Source of the DNA: Bacteroidota bacterium
GTDB lineage: Bacteria; Bacteroidota; Bacteroidia; Cytophagales; Cyclobacteriaceae
Direction of reading: 5' to 3'
DNA: 61,182 bases
NCBI GenBank assembly: GCA_022571715.1
Contig: JACZXH010000010.1
Span: 1 to 61,182 of the forward strand
The notes beneath the pieces were generated by a model, which was not told where the DNA came from, searched no databases, and saw only the letters and a program-made list of their open reading frames with translations. The position numbers and the translations under genes were made by a program. Positions 1 through 9,047 of the stretch are shown here, one piece after another (position 1 is the first letter of the stretch; each line of letters starts with the position of its first letter).

Positions 1-142
1 AGTCAATGACTACATTGGTAATTACACCTTTCATCAGGTCACGTAATAGCAAACCAATTCTGCAGGCGGCTGCACTATGAGAACTGGAAGGTCCCCTCAT
101 TACAGGACCTATTACGTCGTTGAAAATACTAGATATTGACAT
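1..142 (-). CDS. L-serine dehydratase (serine ammonia-lyase), N-terminal part, cut by window start
   Basis: The first 47 codons of a minus-strand gene run off the left edge. Translation from the ATG at 142 gives an N-terminus with [20 protein letters not shown]. This matches the opening of the iron-sulfur L-serine dehydratase beta domain, whose usual signature is GPSSSHTAG. By family, the enzyme would deaminate serine to pyruvate by way of 2-aminoacrylate, in the cytoplasm. The usual Thr-Ala-Gly after SSSH reads Ser-Ala-Ala here, so this copy is divergent. Whether the gene is complete cannot be judged from this window. About 100 bases separate its start from the end of the next gene, also on the minus strand. 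Confidence 0.75.
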   Translation of the reverse strand, partial: MSISSIFNDVIGPVMRGPSSSHSAAACRIGLLLRDLMKGVITNVVID

Positions 143-242
143 CCGTATTTGGATTATATCATTAAATATATAGCTTACATATCAAACCAACAATTGAATA
201 CCTCAAAAGTATCCCCAACTGGTCCGAGTTTGATAGGTCAAC

Positions 243-1289
243 TCAATTATTTAATATAGTAGTATTGATTGTTACCGTAGATTTTTGGACCCATTCGATA
301 ATCTTTATCACATCCAGGGCTTGTTCTGGAGTGATGAGCAATGGAATATTCATCCGTAATGCTTCAAATACATTTTGGTAAAATTGGTCGTAAGTTCCAT
401 ATTGTGTTCTAATACGTTTTATATTCCTGGTGTCATTGGTGGTAAGTGTACCATAGTTTTCTTCCAAGTCTTGCCCCAATTTCGCCCAATTTACATTTCC
501 TTTACTTAATCTGCCTTCTTGAGGATCTTTCCCGTATTTTACAAAAGAAGCCTTAGTCCCTGTCAACGAAAATGATGGTTTATTCACTTTCGTGAGCATA
601 TCAGATACTAATATGGCATTGAATTTTTCGTACTTCATAGTAATGCAGAAGTAATCAATCACTTTACCATATTTTCGTTGAATCTGCAAGTCTGCATCAA
701 CATCAAGTGGCCAACCAAATAAATCTAGGCATTGATCAATCAAATGAGAACCAAGATCATACAACAGACCTGCACCAGGGAAATCCTCTTCTTTCCATAC
801 TTTAGGTCCAATTTCAGGCCTAAAACGATGTAGGGCAATTTTACAATTTGCTAACTCACCCAATTGATTTTCTGACAGGAGTTTTTTGACAGTTTTAAAA
901 CCTCCTTCAAATCTCTTGTTGTGATATACCGCGATAAGCAAATTCTGTTTTTGTGCAATCTGAATGAGTTCTTTACTCTCTTGGCTTGTGGCTGTTATTG
1001 GTTTTTCTACTACAATATGTTTACCAGCCAATAAGGCTGATTTTGCCATTTCAAAATGCAAATAAGTAGGGGGATTTACCACAATCAATTCGACCTGCTT
1101 ATCATTTAACAGGTCGTCAAAATTTCTAACTATTCTGGCATTTGGATAGCGCTCTTTCGAGATTGACTTGCTTCGTTCAAGAATAAGTTTTAAGTTGAAA
1201 TTGAGATTACGTTCTATAAAAGGAGCATGAAATATTTGCCCACTCATTCCAAATGAGACCAAACCAACAATTATCTGAGATTGATTCAT
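243..1289 (-). CDS. Gfo/Idh/MocA family oxidoreductase
   Basis: A 348-residue NAD(P)-dependent sugar or inositol-type dehydrogenase. The N-terminal Rossmann fold opens with IIVGLVSFGMSGQIFHAP (residues 6-23), the variant nucleotide loop of the YdgJ-like branch in which FHAPF follows the glycine loop. The family EKP motif is at 95-97 and holds the catalytic lysine. GSHLIDQ at 180-186 is the C-terminal-domain motif with the active-site Asp and His. Length is normal for the family. Substrate cannot be predicted. It stands alone, with an AT-rich spacer on either side, so no operon partner hints at its pathway. Confidence 0.9.
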   Translation of the reverse strand: MNQSQIIVGLVSFGMSGQIFHAPFIERNLNFNLKLILERSKSISKERYPNARIVRNFDDLLNDKQVELIVVNPPTYLHFEMAKSALLAGKHIVVEKPITATSQESKELIQIAQKQNLLIAVYHNKRFEGGFKTVKKLLSENQLGELANCKIALHRFRPEIGPKVWKEEDFPGAGLLYDLGSHLIDQCLDLFGWPLDVDADLQIQRKYGKVIDYFCITMKYEKFNAILVSDMLTKVNKPSFSLTGTKASFVKYGKDPQEGRLSKGNVNWAKLGQDLEENYGTLTTNDTRNIKRIRTQYGTYDQFYQNVFEALRMNIPLLITPEQALDVIKIIEWVQKSTVTINTTILNN

Positions 1290-1433
1290 ATTAAAATGGT
1301 GATGTCAGTATAACCATTACGAGATTGTTGCCAAAGATTGGCAATAATTGATGTAGCGTCTCATAATTTACAATTTCATTTTTTAGTTCTGAGACTGGAA
1401 ATTCACACGGTCGGTAAAATCAAGAGATCAACC

Positions 1434-1820
1434 TCAATTAGTACTCCCCTGGCTCTCTACATAAATTATATCTCCAAATATGGTCTGATTAAGTACGTCG
1501 ACAAAGGCCCTCACCTGATAGGTGAGTCCTTTAATAAGAGAGTGATCGATTCTTGCCTCAAATAAGTTATCGCTTAGGTTATTACCCAGAATAACTTTAT
1601 GCATTTCGTTAATGCTTGGATCGTCCAATTTCCAGACGAATCCATAAGATGTGATTTCGTTTTTTCCTTTTCTAACCAGTTCTCCATGGAATGTGGCTCC
1701 AGATTCATCTATATCCGTGGGTGGTAACGTTCTGATTATTGGAAAATCTCTTATTATGGGTTCAGCAGCATTGCACCCCAATATGAGAATTATTAGTATT
1801 ATGAGTCTCAAAATTTTCAT
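1434..1820 (-). CDS. Small fibronectin-III-like lipoprotein
   Basis: I take the ATG at 1820 as start, giving 128 residues beginning MKILRLIILIILILGC. This is a lipoprotein signal peptide with lipobox LILGC. The mature part contains PPTDIDESGATFHGELV and YGFVW, typical of the FnIII-like repeats of Bacteroidota surface lipoproteins. The gene follows the upstream beta-barrel gene by 4 bases, so the two are very likely co-transcribed. Specific function unknown; a cell-surface or periplasmic binding role is inference only. A longer in-frame start exists but would overlap the neighbour and lose the lipobox position. Confidence 0.65.
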   Translation of the reverse strand: MKILRLIILIILILGCNAAEPIIRDFPIIRTLPPTDIDESGATFHGELVRKGKNEITSYGFVWKLDDPSINEMHKVILGNNLSDNLFEARIDHSLIKGLTYQVRAFVDVLNQTIFGDIIYVESQGSTN

Positions 1821-1824
1821 TTTG

Positions 1825-2985
1825 TCAATAAAATATGCCAATGGTTAAGAGTATCTCGTTTACATTAAGTTGTCCTCTCCTTTGCTTTTTACTGTACAAC
1901 TCACTATACCTGATTTCTCCGAATAAAGAATATTTGGAGTCATATTTCAAGACTACTCCCCCTCCGATGGATAGGCCTAATTGGTTATCCGAAATAGCTG
2001 GACTGTCATCGAAATCAATGTAGACATCTGCACTCTTATATGAATATTCGAACAATTCAATATTGTTCTCCAAGGACCTGGCATATATAAAACCAATTTC
2101 AAGAAAAGGCTTGACTTTCACAGGGTAGTAAGTATATCTCAGAAGCAGTGGAATATTGATCCACGTATTAGATGTTGACAGATCATAATCTGCAAAAGAT
2201 TTACTGAAAGCAACAAAGCTTTTGGATCGCTTAATAATAATTTGAGTGTTCAAAGAATAATTGCTCATTGCAATTGGAACATCTAAGACCAGACCTAGAA
2301 AAATGTCTGGAGTGTATTGGTAATCGGGCAATCCATAAATATAGTTGGATGTACCCGCAAAAACATTAGGTGCACTGGGAGAAAATTTAGTTAATGAAAG
2401 TCCGGAAGTGATTCCTATCCTGATTCTTGGCAGTGAGCTTTCTGAACAGGACAGAAAACCTCTAAAAAATCGTTTTAGATTATTTTGATTGAGTTTGACA
2501 TACTGTGCGTTAACAGTTGCCTGAGAACAATTGGCTGTTACACTTTGCAGAAATGGTACATAATCATTTTTAGCCTTGGGAATGGCAATTAGAGGTAAGC
2601 TATCTGCAGTGGTAAGGTAGTATTTATTGATATCTTCTCTGTTTCTAAGGTAATAAATGTAGAATTCAGCTGAGAAAATCCGTTGGAAGAAAAATCTTTG
2701 AGACTGACCGTTGACGTCGATATCAAATGCTCGATACGCCTTCCCATAATGAAAAGCATACTCTAAAATCTCATTTGGAGTGTATCTTTTTATTTGGCCA
2801 TTTTTATCTTCTACCTGGATGTAGCTGGCGTTATTAAGAGGATTACTTTCTATTAATTTAATGCCATACACTATGCTGGAATCTCTGGCAATGATCATAT
2901 AGTCTCGCTGAGCATATAAGTTACCTGTTATGTACAAACAGATCAGTATAGTTAAATAGCAAAGTTTGTTATTATACATAAACAA
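1825..2985 (-). CDS. Outer-membrane beta-barrel protein, PorT-like
   Basis: A 386-residue protein with an N-terminal signal peptide ending near residue 25 (GNLYAQ). It has a periplasmic N-terminal half of about 170 residues. The C-terminal half, from about residue 185, consists of alternating amphipathic strands (RIRIGITSGLSLTKF, LGLSIGGGVVLKY) and ends in LLTIGIFY, an outer-membrane-barrel C-terminus with terminal aromatic. This matches the PorT/OMP_b-brl_2 class of Bacteroidota. The small lipoprotein gene follows within 5 bases, so both probably work together at the outer membrane. Ligand unknown. Confidence 0.7.
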   Translation of the reverse strand: MFMYNNKLCYLTILICLYITGNLYAQRDYMIIARDSSIVYGIKLIESNPLNNASYIQVEDKNGQIKRYTPNEILEYAFHYGKAYRAFDIDVNGQSQRFFFQRIFSAEFYIYYLRNREDINKYYLTTADSLPLIAIPKAKNDYVPFLQSVTANCSQATVNAQYVKLNQNNLKRFFRGFLSCSESSLPRIRIGITSGLSLTKFSPSAPNVFAGTSNYIYGLPDYQYTPDIFLGLVLDVPIAMSNYSLNTQIIIKRSKSFVAFSKSFADYDLSTSNTWINIPLLLRYTYYPVKVKPFLEIGFIYARSLENNIELFEYSYKSADVYIDFDDSPAISDNQLGLSIGGGVVLKYDSKYSLFGEIRYSELYSKKQRRGQLNVNEILLTIGIFY

Positions 2986-3020
2986 TCTTTTTGTGATAAA
3001 TTGTGAATAAGGTATTCGTG

Positions 3021-3239
3021 CTCACCTCTGGCTGTTAGTGACCGAGCCCACATGCGTCTGCCCGTCCGGAGACAAAGTCGTAAGCTGGAAGCACAGTACA
3101 CGGCTAAGCCAGTAATATACGTCCTCAAGGTACGAAGTCTCAGATAACTAACCGCAAGAAACCACATTGGAGTACGCTTGATATTTACCCGTTGATTGAT
3201 GCCTTCAAAGGATCTGGTGAGTTTGGTTTTGAGCGACAT
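3021..3239. other. GC-rich patch of unknown origin
   Basis: From 3021 to 3180 the GC content is about 52 percent by my count (83 of 160), against an AT-rich background on both sides. The minus strand is open for 95 codons (3239 to 2952), but the product is arginine-rich, unlike any family I know, and runs into the start of the beta-barrel gene. I do not accept it as a gene. The patch could be the remnant of an inserted element. Confidence 0.35.
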
Positions 3240-3366
3240 TAAACTTATGTAAGTTTTTTAAGTTTCATATCCAATCTATTAAATGCTTATATTTCAATTA
3301 ATAATTGACCATAAGTTTATTAATTATTTTTCATTTATGTACTAAACCGCTATTTCTTATATACAA

Positions 3367-3805
3367 TTATATACAATGTTGAACTAGTAGCTTAATTGTT
3401 GTAGGTAGTATTTCAGCATCAAATTCCCACGATTTTAATTTCACTCCCTTATCTTCAAAAGGTACTACTACTCCTTTTTCTATATAATTTTTTAATCCAT
3501 TTAATAGCATTGCCGAGCAATATGAAGATCTTCCGTAGTGCATATTACATTCTGGCCAACCTACATGCCAGAATTTGAATTGAACATTTCCATTGACAAT
3601 GTTGGTGTTTGTTCTTTTTTCAAAAGTTCCTCCCCCAAACTACGTGTCCTAGCACGTTTACAGCAAAGATTTGAATCACTCCTTCCACGGTCTTGTCAAA
3701 GAAGTTTTTTCCATCCATGCCACCTGCATTCATAGCAAGCGCTTCAACATGACCACTCAACCCATTAAACAACAGATCTGACAGAATTTTATTGAAACAT
3801 CCATA
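3367..3805 (-). pseudogene. Short-chain dehydrogenase relic, frameshifted
   Basis: Translating the minus strand by hand gives an SDR-like stretch at about 3800-3610 with LLFNGLSGHVEALAMNAGG (the NAG motif after beta-4) and then VIQIFAVNVLGHVV, the expected NVxG helix. This frame ends at a TGA. Another frame carries on from about 3660 to 3367 with MHYGRSSYCSAMLLNGLKNY, resembling the YxxxK helix but lacking a clean YxxxK. At least one frameshift and loss of the N-terminal TGxxxGIG part make it a dead gene. The spaces on both sides are AT-rich and hold nothing else I can read. Confidence 0.6.
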
Positions 3806-3810
3806 AGAAC

Positions 3811-4185
3811 GATTTCAAAAATTGATTCCTATAAGTTCAATATATTACTGTATTTAGCCGCAATCTGATATTATGTATTATATAATACTGCGAATATATA
3901 AATTTTGCTTTTGCACATAATATTATATATACTTGTTGTAATGCTGATATTTGTGACTATCAGAAAAAGACCTTCTAACCAGGCACTAGATAATCCACTC
4001 AACTAACAGGAAGTGGTGCAAATGCAATAGGAGAATTTTATCTTATTTTACTCACCACCATCGTTATTTAAATACAACTTTAATCAAGTCATTTGAGTGC
4101 TCAATGATGGCGGTCTTAAAGCCTTTGTTTTTGATAATTGGTAGAATTAATCAAAAGTGCCATATATGAAATTGATGTTTATAAA
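3811..4185. other. AT-rich intergenic space, no gene seen
   Basis: About 375 bases of AT-rich sequence between the SDR relic and the cysteine-synthase-like gene. No convincing frame, hairpin or promoter was identified beyond what must serve the downstream gene. Confidence 0.4.
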
Positions 4186-5184
4186 ATGAATATTCTTGGA
4201 CAGATAGGAAATACACCTTTACTTAAACTAAGACACGTAAACGATACACCCGATGTAGCCGTCTATGTCAAATGTGAATATTTAAATCCTGGAGGAAGCA
4301 TCAAAGATCGAATGGCGCTAAAAATGATTGAAGCGGCTGAGAAAAGTGGTGAACTTAAGCCGGGAGGGACGATAATTGACCAATCTACTGGAAACACAGG
4401 CCCTGCCCTGTCATTTGTTGGTGCAGTGAAAGGCTATAATGTTCATTTATTTTTACCATCCCAACTTAGCAGTTCGTATGATCCTGAAGACCGGATCAGA
4501 ATTGCAAGATTATTTGGCTGTAATGTAACGTCTATAAATATGAACGAGCATATTGCTAATACCGATGAGTTAAACAACATAGATAGGGCAGCAGCCTTTG
4601 TAGCAGTAAGAATGAAACATTGCTACAACTTGCAAAAGCAAGACTCATCAAATTGGTGGGCCAACCAATTGTGTAATGTCAATAATACGAAATCCCATCG
4701 GGAACACACAGGCAAAGAGATATTAGAACAAATGAATGGAAAGGTCGATGCTTGGGTAGCTTCCATAGGTACTGGAGGAACACTCCTAGGTGTAGCTGAA
4801 GCTCTAATTGAAAAGAATCCAGACCTAATCGTTTCAGGTGTTGTGCCAACGGATGATCCAAGAATTGAATGGGTTCGCTCACGTGCAGTTCATAAATTCT
4901 TGGATAAATTTGGTCTTCCTAATATGAGGTTTCTTATCGAGGACATTCTTGAAAAGAATCTTCTGGATAATGAGATAACGGTTGAAAATGAACATGCTAA
5001 AAACATGGCAGACCGATTATGTCGGGAAGAAGGATTTTTCTGTGGTATTTCGTCAGGAGCTAATGTTTGGGCCGCTATCGAATTAGCAAAGACAATGAAA
5101 AAGGGCTCAAAAATTGTTACCGTATTAGTAGACAGAAGAGACAGATATTTTGCGGAGTACCCCAATGAGCATTATGTAGTTTAA
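4186..5184 (+). CDS. PLP-dependent cysteine synthase / cystathionine beta-synthase family
   Basis: From the ATG at 4186 the protein has 332 residues and opens MNILGQIGNTPLLKL, the usual start of the family. Upstream TTG starts are less likely. The PLP lysine is in GGSIKDR (Lys40), the phosphate and asparagine loop is STGNTG, and the second phosphate site is GTGGTLLG. No CBS regulatory domain follows, so it resembles O-acetylserine sulfhydrylase or a stand-alone cystathionine beta-synthase. Such enzymes make cysteine or cystathionine from activated serine. The sulfite exporter-like gene begins 9 bases after the stop, suggesting a joint sulfur-metabolism unit. The true sulfur donor cannot be told from sequence. 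Confidence 0.85.
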   Translation: MNILGQIGNTPLLKLRHVNDTPDVAVYVKCEYLNPGGSIKDRMALKMIEAAEKSGELKPGGTIIDQSTGNTGPALSFVGAVKGYNVHLFLPSQLSSSYDPEDRIRIARLFGCNVTSINMNEHIANTDELNNIDRAAAFVAVRMKHCYNLQKQDSSNWWANQLCNVNNTKSHREHTGKEILEQMNGKVDAWVASIGTGGTLLGVAEALIEKNPDLIVSGVVPTDDPRIEWVRSRAVHKFLDKFGLPNMRFLIEDILEKNLLDNEITVENEHAKNMADRLCREEGFFCGISSGANVWAAIELAKTMKKGSKIVTVLVDRRDRYFAEYPNEHYVV

Positions 5185-5193
5185 ACATTCTCA

Positions 5194-5934
5194 ATGATCA
5201 CGTTTTTATTTATAACTTTAATAGGCTTATTGGCAGGTATTCTTATTGGCACGATTGGAATCGGGGGCGTTATTCTTGTGCCCTTGCTCAGTTTTGTATT
5301 GGGGTTTGATTTACATTTCGCCATGGCGGCAAGCAGCTTGAGTTTTATATTTCCAGGCATCGTTGGTACACTCACTTATGCCAGAAAAAAATCAATTGTC
5401 TGGAATAAAGTGTTGTGGTTGAGTGTTGGAATTATTCCGGCAGCGCTAATTGGGGCGCTTGTAAATACCAATCTTACTTCGGACGTGCTGGTCTTGATCA
5501 TGGCTGGATTGATTACTTTTTCCGGGATAAATGTGTTTATCAGTCGTCAGAAAAAATCCGGAGTAATACCCGATTTCGGAATACCGCTGTTGATTATTAT
5601 CGGTGCTTTCGTCGGTTTCGTATCATCTTTAACTGGGACAGGAGGGCCGGTTCTCTTGGTGCCAATCCTGATAACTTTGAATTACCCGGTGTTAAAATCA
5701 ATCGGTATCAGTCAGGCTATTCAGTTGCCGATTGCATTCTTTGCAGTGATTGGTTTTTGGTTCTACGTTCAGATCGATCTGGGACTGGGGTTGCACTTGG
5801 GAATCTCCCAAGCGGCCGGTGCATTTATTGGCGTTCAAATTGCCCATCGTTTGCCAATTGTTCAGCTGAGGCGTTTAGTGGCCATAGCATTGATCGGAGT
5901 TGGAGCGATAATGTTCTGGAAGATTGTTGTTTAG
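5194..5934 (+). CDS. TauE/SafE (TSUP) family sulfite-type exporter
   Basis: 246 residues, almost entirely hydrophobic, with about eight membrane segments. The two halves carry the repeated TSUP signature: GTIGIGGVILVP (residues 19-30) and SLTGTGGPVLLVP (145-157). The family moves sulfite, sulfoacetate or related small anions across the inner membrane. It starts 9 bases after the cysteine-synthase-like gene, consistent with removing excess sulfite or another sulfur compound from that pathway; the link is inferred from position. A weak AT-rich hairpin (GGATATA...TATATCC, 5942-5965) follows the stop. Confidence 0.85.
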   Translation: MITFLFITLIGLLAGILIGTIGIGGVILVPLLSFVLGFDLHFAMAASSLSFIFPGIVGTLTYARKKSIVWNKVLWLSVGIIPAALIGALVNTNLTSDVLVLIMAGLITFSGINVFISRQKKSGVIPDFGIPLLIIIGAFVGFVSSLTGTGGPVLLVPILITLNYPVLKSIGISQAIQLPIAFFAVIGFWFYVQIDLGLGLHLGISQAAGAFIGVQIAHRLPIVQLRRLVAIALIGVGAIMFWKIVV

Positions 5935-6162
5935 GATAAAAGGATATAAAATTTTCAATATATCCATTTCTGTAGTTATATTAATGATTGCCTCGATTCT
6001 GGCCTCCCGTATCTCAATCGGTTATTTACAAGTCATCCAAAAGGGTTTTCCTTTAGATTCTCCAAAGGCATAAAAGTACTTTTCTTAGCCTATTTTTCAT
6101 TCTATTGCTATTGGTTTTCAAAGCTGCTATTTAAGGATTGTCGGTCTTTCTTTATTAAAGAG

Positions 6163-7047
6163 CTATACGATTTTCAAAGATGTCATGCTCAATGATCCTG
6201 CATATAATTTATCATTGAAAAGGCTTAGAGACTCTCCTTTTTGTTGTAAGCCTAACGTGTATATTAATGGTAAATAATGATCAGGGGTTGGTACCGCTAA
6301 TTGAATGGCTTTTCCTAGTTTTTCATACCCTATCAATGGTTGATAGTTTCCATCTAATAACAATGAATTAATAGTTTCTCTCGCCTCAATTGCCCAGTCG
6401 AAGCCATAATTGTCTTTGTTGAAATTTTGAAAGTCTACCATTCCTAAATTGTGTATCATATTCCCACTACCGATTATCAATATGCCCTTTTCCCTTAATG
6501 AACTTAACTGTTTTGCTAATTTATAATGGTAACTGGCGGGTTTAGTATAATCAATACTTAATTGAATTACCGGAACATCGGCTTTAGGATATAAATGTTT
6601 AACAACACTCCATGTCCCATGATCAAGTCCCCAGTTTTCATCCAATTCAACCAAAGTCGGACTAAGTAATTGCTTGGTTTCTTTTGCTAAAGCAGGACTT
6701 CCCTTTGCAGGGTATTGAACTTCATATAACTCTTTTGGAAAGCCACTAAAGTCATGAATGGTTCTCGGCATTTCCATTGCCGTTACTTTAGTCCCGTTCG
6801 TAAACCAGTGAGCAGATATACACAAAATTGCATTTGGTTTTGGCAATGTTTTTGCGACATCGCGAAATCCAGTAACGAATTGATTTTCTTCAATGGCATT
6901 TATGGGGTTGCCATGCCCTATAAATAGTAAGGGCATTCTTTCTGTGTTAGAAAATGATTCGGATATTTTATTTAATGCATTTAATGAGTCCATACTTAAT
7001 GCCAAAGGCGTTATTCCTAGTAATCTTAAAAATGTTTTTCGTTCCAT
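6163..7047 (-). CDS. Class III extradiol dioxygenase family, DODA/YgiD-like
   Basis: 294 residues. The YgiD/4,5-DOPA dioxygenase fold is marked by FIGHGNP (His45), CISAHWF (His80), LDHGTWS (His143) and the later IGSGNMIHNLG. These supply the metal ligands and catalytic histidine. By family it would cleave a catechol ring next to the hydroxyls using Fe(II) or another metal, although many bacterial members have unknown substrates. The first 20 residues (ERKTFLRLLGITPLALS) look like a short export-type leader, unusual for this normally cytoplasmic family, but no clear cleavage site is seen. It is a single-gene unit. Confidence 0.85.
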   Translation of the reverse strand: MERKTFLRLLGITPLALSMDSLNALNKISESFSNTERMPLLFIGHGNPINAIEENQFVTGFRDVAKTLPKPNAILCISAHWFTNGTKVTAMEMPRTIHDFSGFPKELYEVQYPAKGSPALAKETKQLLSPTLVELDENWGLDHGTWSVVKHLYPKADVPVIQLSIDYTKPASYHYKLAKQLSSLREKGILIIGSGNMIHNLGMVDFQNFNKDNYGFDWAIEARETINSLLLDGNYQPLIGYEKLGKAIQLAVPTPDHYLPLIYTLGLQQKGESLSLFNDKLYAGSLSMTSLKIV

Positions 7048-7222
7048 AAAAAAAATTTGGTTGATTCATTTTTACAATCACTTTTCAATGAAGAAAAGTT
7101 TGAAAATTTACTTTGATATTATGAATGAGCTTCGGCAGGTCCTTATTATTAAGAATGTCATATGCTTGTTCTTTATAAAATAAAATAAAATAAAATAGGA
7201 TTTGAGCGCATATCGTTAAGAA

Positions 7223-8635
7223 TTAAAACTTATAACTAAGCGTTGGTGCCAGATGAAAAATGTTTTCTGCTTGCCCTGAATTCTTTAAAAAATCTCCTGC
7301 AATGAAATAACTTAGATCCAGGTCGAAAGAGAGATGACGATCAATCTCAAATTCATATTTTAACCCAAATTGATGACCTATAAAACGCTCGTCAGTAGTT
7401 TGCCCTTCGCGTGCCAAAAAACGTGGAGGTGAATAAACGCCATCATTCTTACTAAATCGATAGAAAGATGCCCATTCTATATAAATTTTTATTTTTTCGG
7501 TCGGTTTTAAAGAAACGGAGGGATGATATTCAATTAAATTAACAGGAGCAATGGTTGCTGCCAGACTAAAATAGGCAGGGTTGGTAAACATAGGGTTGAA
7601 TGTTTGTATTTGGTCATCTCCATTTTCTTTATCACCGCTCATGACGTCGAGCTTTAAGCCAAGTTCAGGCTGCAGTTTCATTTTATAAAACATATAATGC
7701 CAATCTGTTTCAAAAGCCCAGGCTGTTACATTTTTGCTTCCTGTTTCCCCAAATTGCGCAATTATTTCCGTGTTGTATCTCCAAGACTTTCCTATTTTTC
7801 CAAATCTTCTCAAGCCAACAGTATGTCTCTTATCCTTTCCGGTAGCATCGTTGTAAAATGAAGTTGGAGTACGAAAACCCAGGTAATACAGTTCAATATT
7901 CCCTATATCCTTCTTAATTTTAAATTGAGAATACAATCCCCATAATTCAGGGTTCATTGAGCTGCTGTTAAACAAGCTAAAATCATTATCGAATACTCCG
8001 AATTCAGGTTTTACTTCTTTCCCATAAAATACTTCTAATTTCGTACTCTTTTGAGTATAGATCACTCGCCCCATATCGTAGGTCCTTCGAATGTTCGGGC
8101 CTTCACGCAAGCCTAATAATCGGGCTGAACCCAAAGCCATTTCCTGCCGTCCAAATCGGATATCCAGGTTATGCGTATCATGGATTGGAATCCTTAATGC
8201 TATAAACCCCTGATGTACATCCAATTGATCAGACTGGGTAACTTCTTCTTCTGAACTGACTAAACCATGATATAATTCTCCAAATATTCTGACATATTTT
8301 CCCAGGTTAAAATTGGCATGGAGGTTTAATCGCTGGGAATAAAAAAATTCATCTTCTTCCGTCCATTTACGATTATTAAAATATTCCAATCGGATACGAA
8401 TCTCACCGCCTAAACTTAAATTAACATTCTTGTTTTTGTCTAATGAAATGAATTTAATAACATCAAAATAGTCAGTCTCATATAGATTAGTCTCCTTGTC
8501 CCTTAGATAACTGTAATTTTCTTCTGCCCTGAACATTTTAAAAGCAGGAGGTTCCGGTTTTTCAACTGCCTCTTCCTGGCCATAGACAAGTTTGCTCAAA
8601 AGCAAAAGGATCATGATCATTATTGCCTTGTTCAT
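7223..8635 (-). CDS. Alginate-export-like outer-membrane porin
   Basis: About 470 residues from the ATG at 8635 (MNKAIMIMILLLLSKLVYGQ), a good signal peptide; an earlier in-frame ATG adds eight polar residues. The barrel contains SLGGEIRIRLEYF and GRQEMALGSARLLGLREGPN, matching the AlgE-like domain (typically GRQEL-RLxG-RE). It ends in FHLAPTLSYKF with terminal Phe. Family members are 16- or 18-stranded outer-membrane channels, often for anionic polysaccharides or aromatic compounds, so alginate itself need not be the cargo. The downstream dioxygenase homologue runs in the same direction, and a shared aromatic-uptake theme is possible but unproven. Confidence 0.75.
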   Translation of the reverse strand: MNKAIMIMILLLLSKLVYGQEEAVEKPEPPAFKMFRAEENYSYLRDKETNLYETDYFDVIKFISLDKNKNVNLSLGGEIRIRLEYFNNRKWTEEDEFFYSQRLNLHANFNLGKYVRIFGELYHGLVSSEEEVTQSDQLDVHQGFIALRIPIHDTHNLDIRFGRQEMALGSARLLGLREGPNIRRTYDMGRVIYTQKSTKLEVFYGKEVKPEFGVFDNDFSLFNSSSMNPELWGLYSQFKIKKDIGNIELYYLGFRTPTSFYNDATGKDKRHTVGLRRFGKIGKSWRYNTEIIAQFGETGSKNVTAWAFETDWHYMFYKMKLQPELGLKLDVMSGDKENGDDQIQTFNPMFTNPAYFSLAATIAPVNLIEYHPSVSLKPTEKIKIYIEWASFYRFSKNDGVYSPPRFLAREGQTTDERFIGHQFGLKYEFEIDRHLSFDLDLSYFIAGDFLKNSGQAENIFHLAPTLSYKF

Positions 8636-8709
8636 TCGTTGTTTATTGCGAAATGCCATATTTTATCTTAATGGTGAACAATTATTTTTGACCTTTAATG
8701 CAGCCGGTT

Positions 8710-8949
8710 TTATTTATTTAACCATTTGCCAAATAGCTTCGTCAGAACTGGTAATGCCATGTAAACCATCATAATTACTAAAACTGTTGTCGATATTAAT
8801 TGTGCCAAAATGGAATTCAATCCTATTGCCGTCAATCTAGGTGTTAAGAAGGGAGGTATGATGAAAATTATGGGAACAATGGCCATCCAGGTTATGATTA
8901 CCGATTTCCACTTTTTGGGGTTTTCAGTTTCCATATACTTTGCTTGCAT
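8710..8949 (-). CDS. Small two-helix membrane protein
   Basis: 79 residues with two transmembrane segments (about 17-38 and 48-69). The pattern KKWKSVIITWMAIVPIIF...LTKLFGKWL is seen in small Bacteroidota membrane proteins, and in tails attached to antibiotic-biosynthesis-monooxygenase domains. Function unknown. It lies upstream of the porin gene on the same strand, separated by about 75 bases. A strong hairpin terminator at 8977-9017 isolates it from the next gene. Confidence 0.55.
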   Translation of the reverse strand: MQAKYMETENPKKWKSVIITWMAIVPIIFIIPPFLTPRLTAIGLNSILAQLISTTVLVIMMVYMALPVLTKLFGKWLNK

Positions 8950-8976
8950 TTACCGTTGAGAATATGGTGAGTAATC

Positions 8977-9017
8977 AAGAAAGTGATCCCACGATCAAGT
9001 CGCGGGATCACTTTCTT
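8977..9017. terminator. Perfect 14-bp hairpin terminator
   Basis: AAGAAAGTGATCCC (8977-8990) pairs exactly with GGGATCACTTTCTT (9004-9017) across a 13-base loop. On the plus strand it is followed by an AT-rich tract with a T6 run about 15 bases on. It lies 31 bases beyond the stop of the MBL-fold gene (minus strand) and upstream of the two-helix protein, so it most likely ends the hydrolase transcript. Confidence 0.65.
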
Positions 9018-9047
9018 AACTTGATATTTAATTTTTTCTTAATTCTT

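Noticed and set aside
2952-3239. A 95-codon open frame on the minus strand
   Set aside because: Arginine-rich product without family resemblance, overlapping the start of a convincing barrel gene; probably open by virtue of GC-rich sequence.
5415-5939. A 174-codon frame inside the TauE/SafE-like gene
   Set aside because: It is a frame shadow; the overlapping frame has the full TSUP signature and membrane segments.
5941-5965. A hairpin after the sulfite-exporter gene as a terminator
   Set aside because: Stem is only seven AT-rich pairs with no following T run; too weak to list separately.
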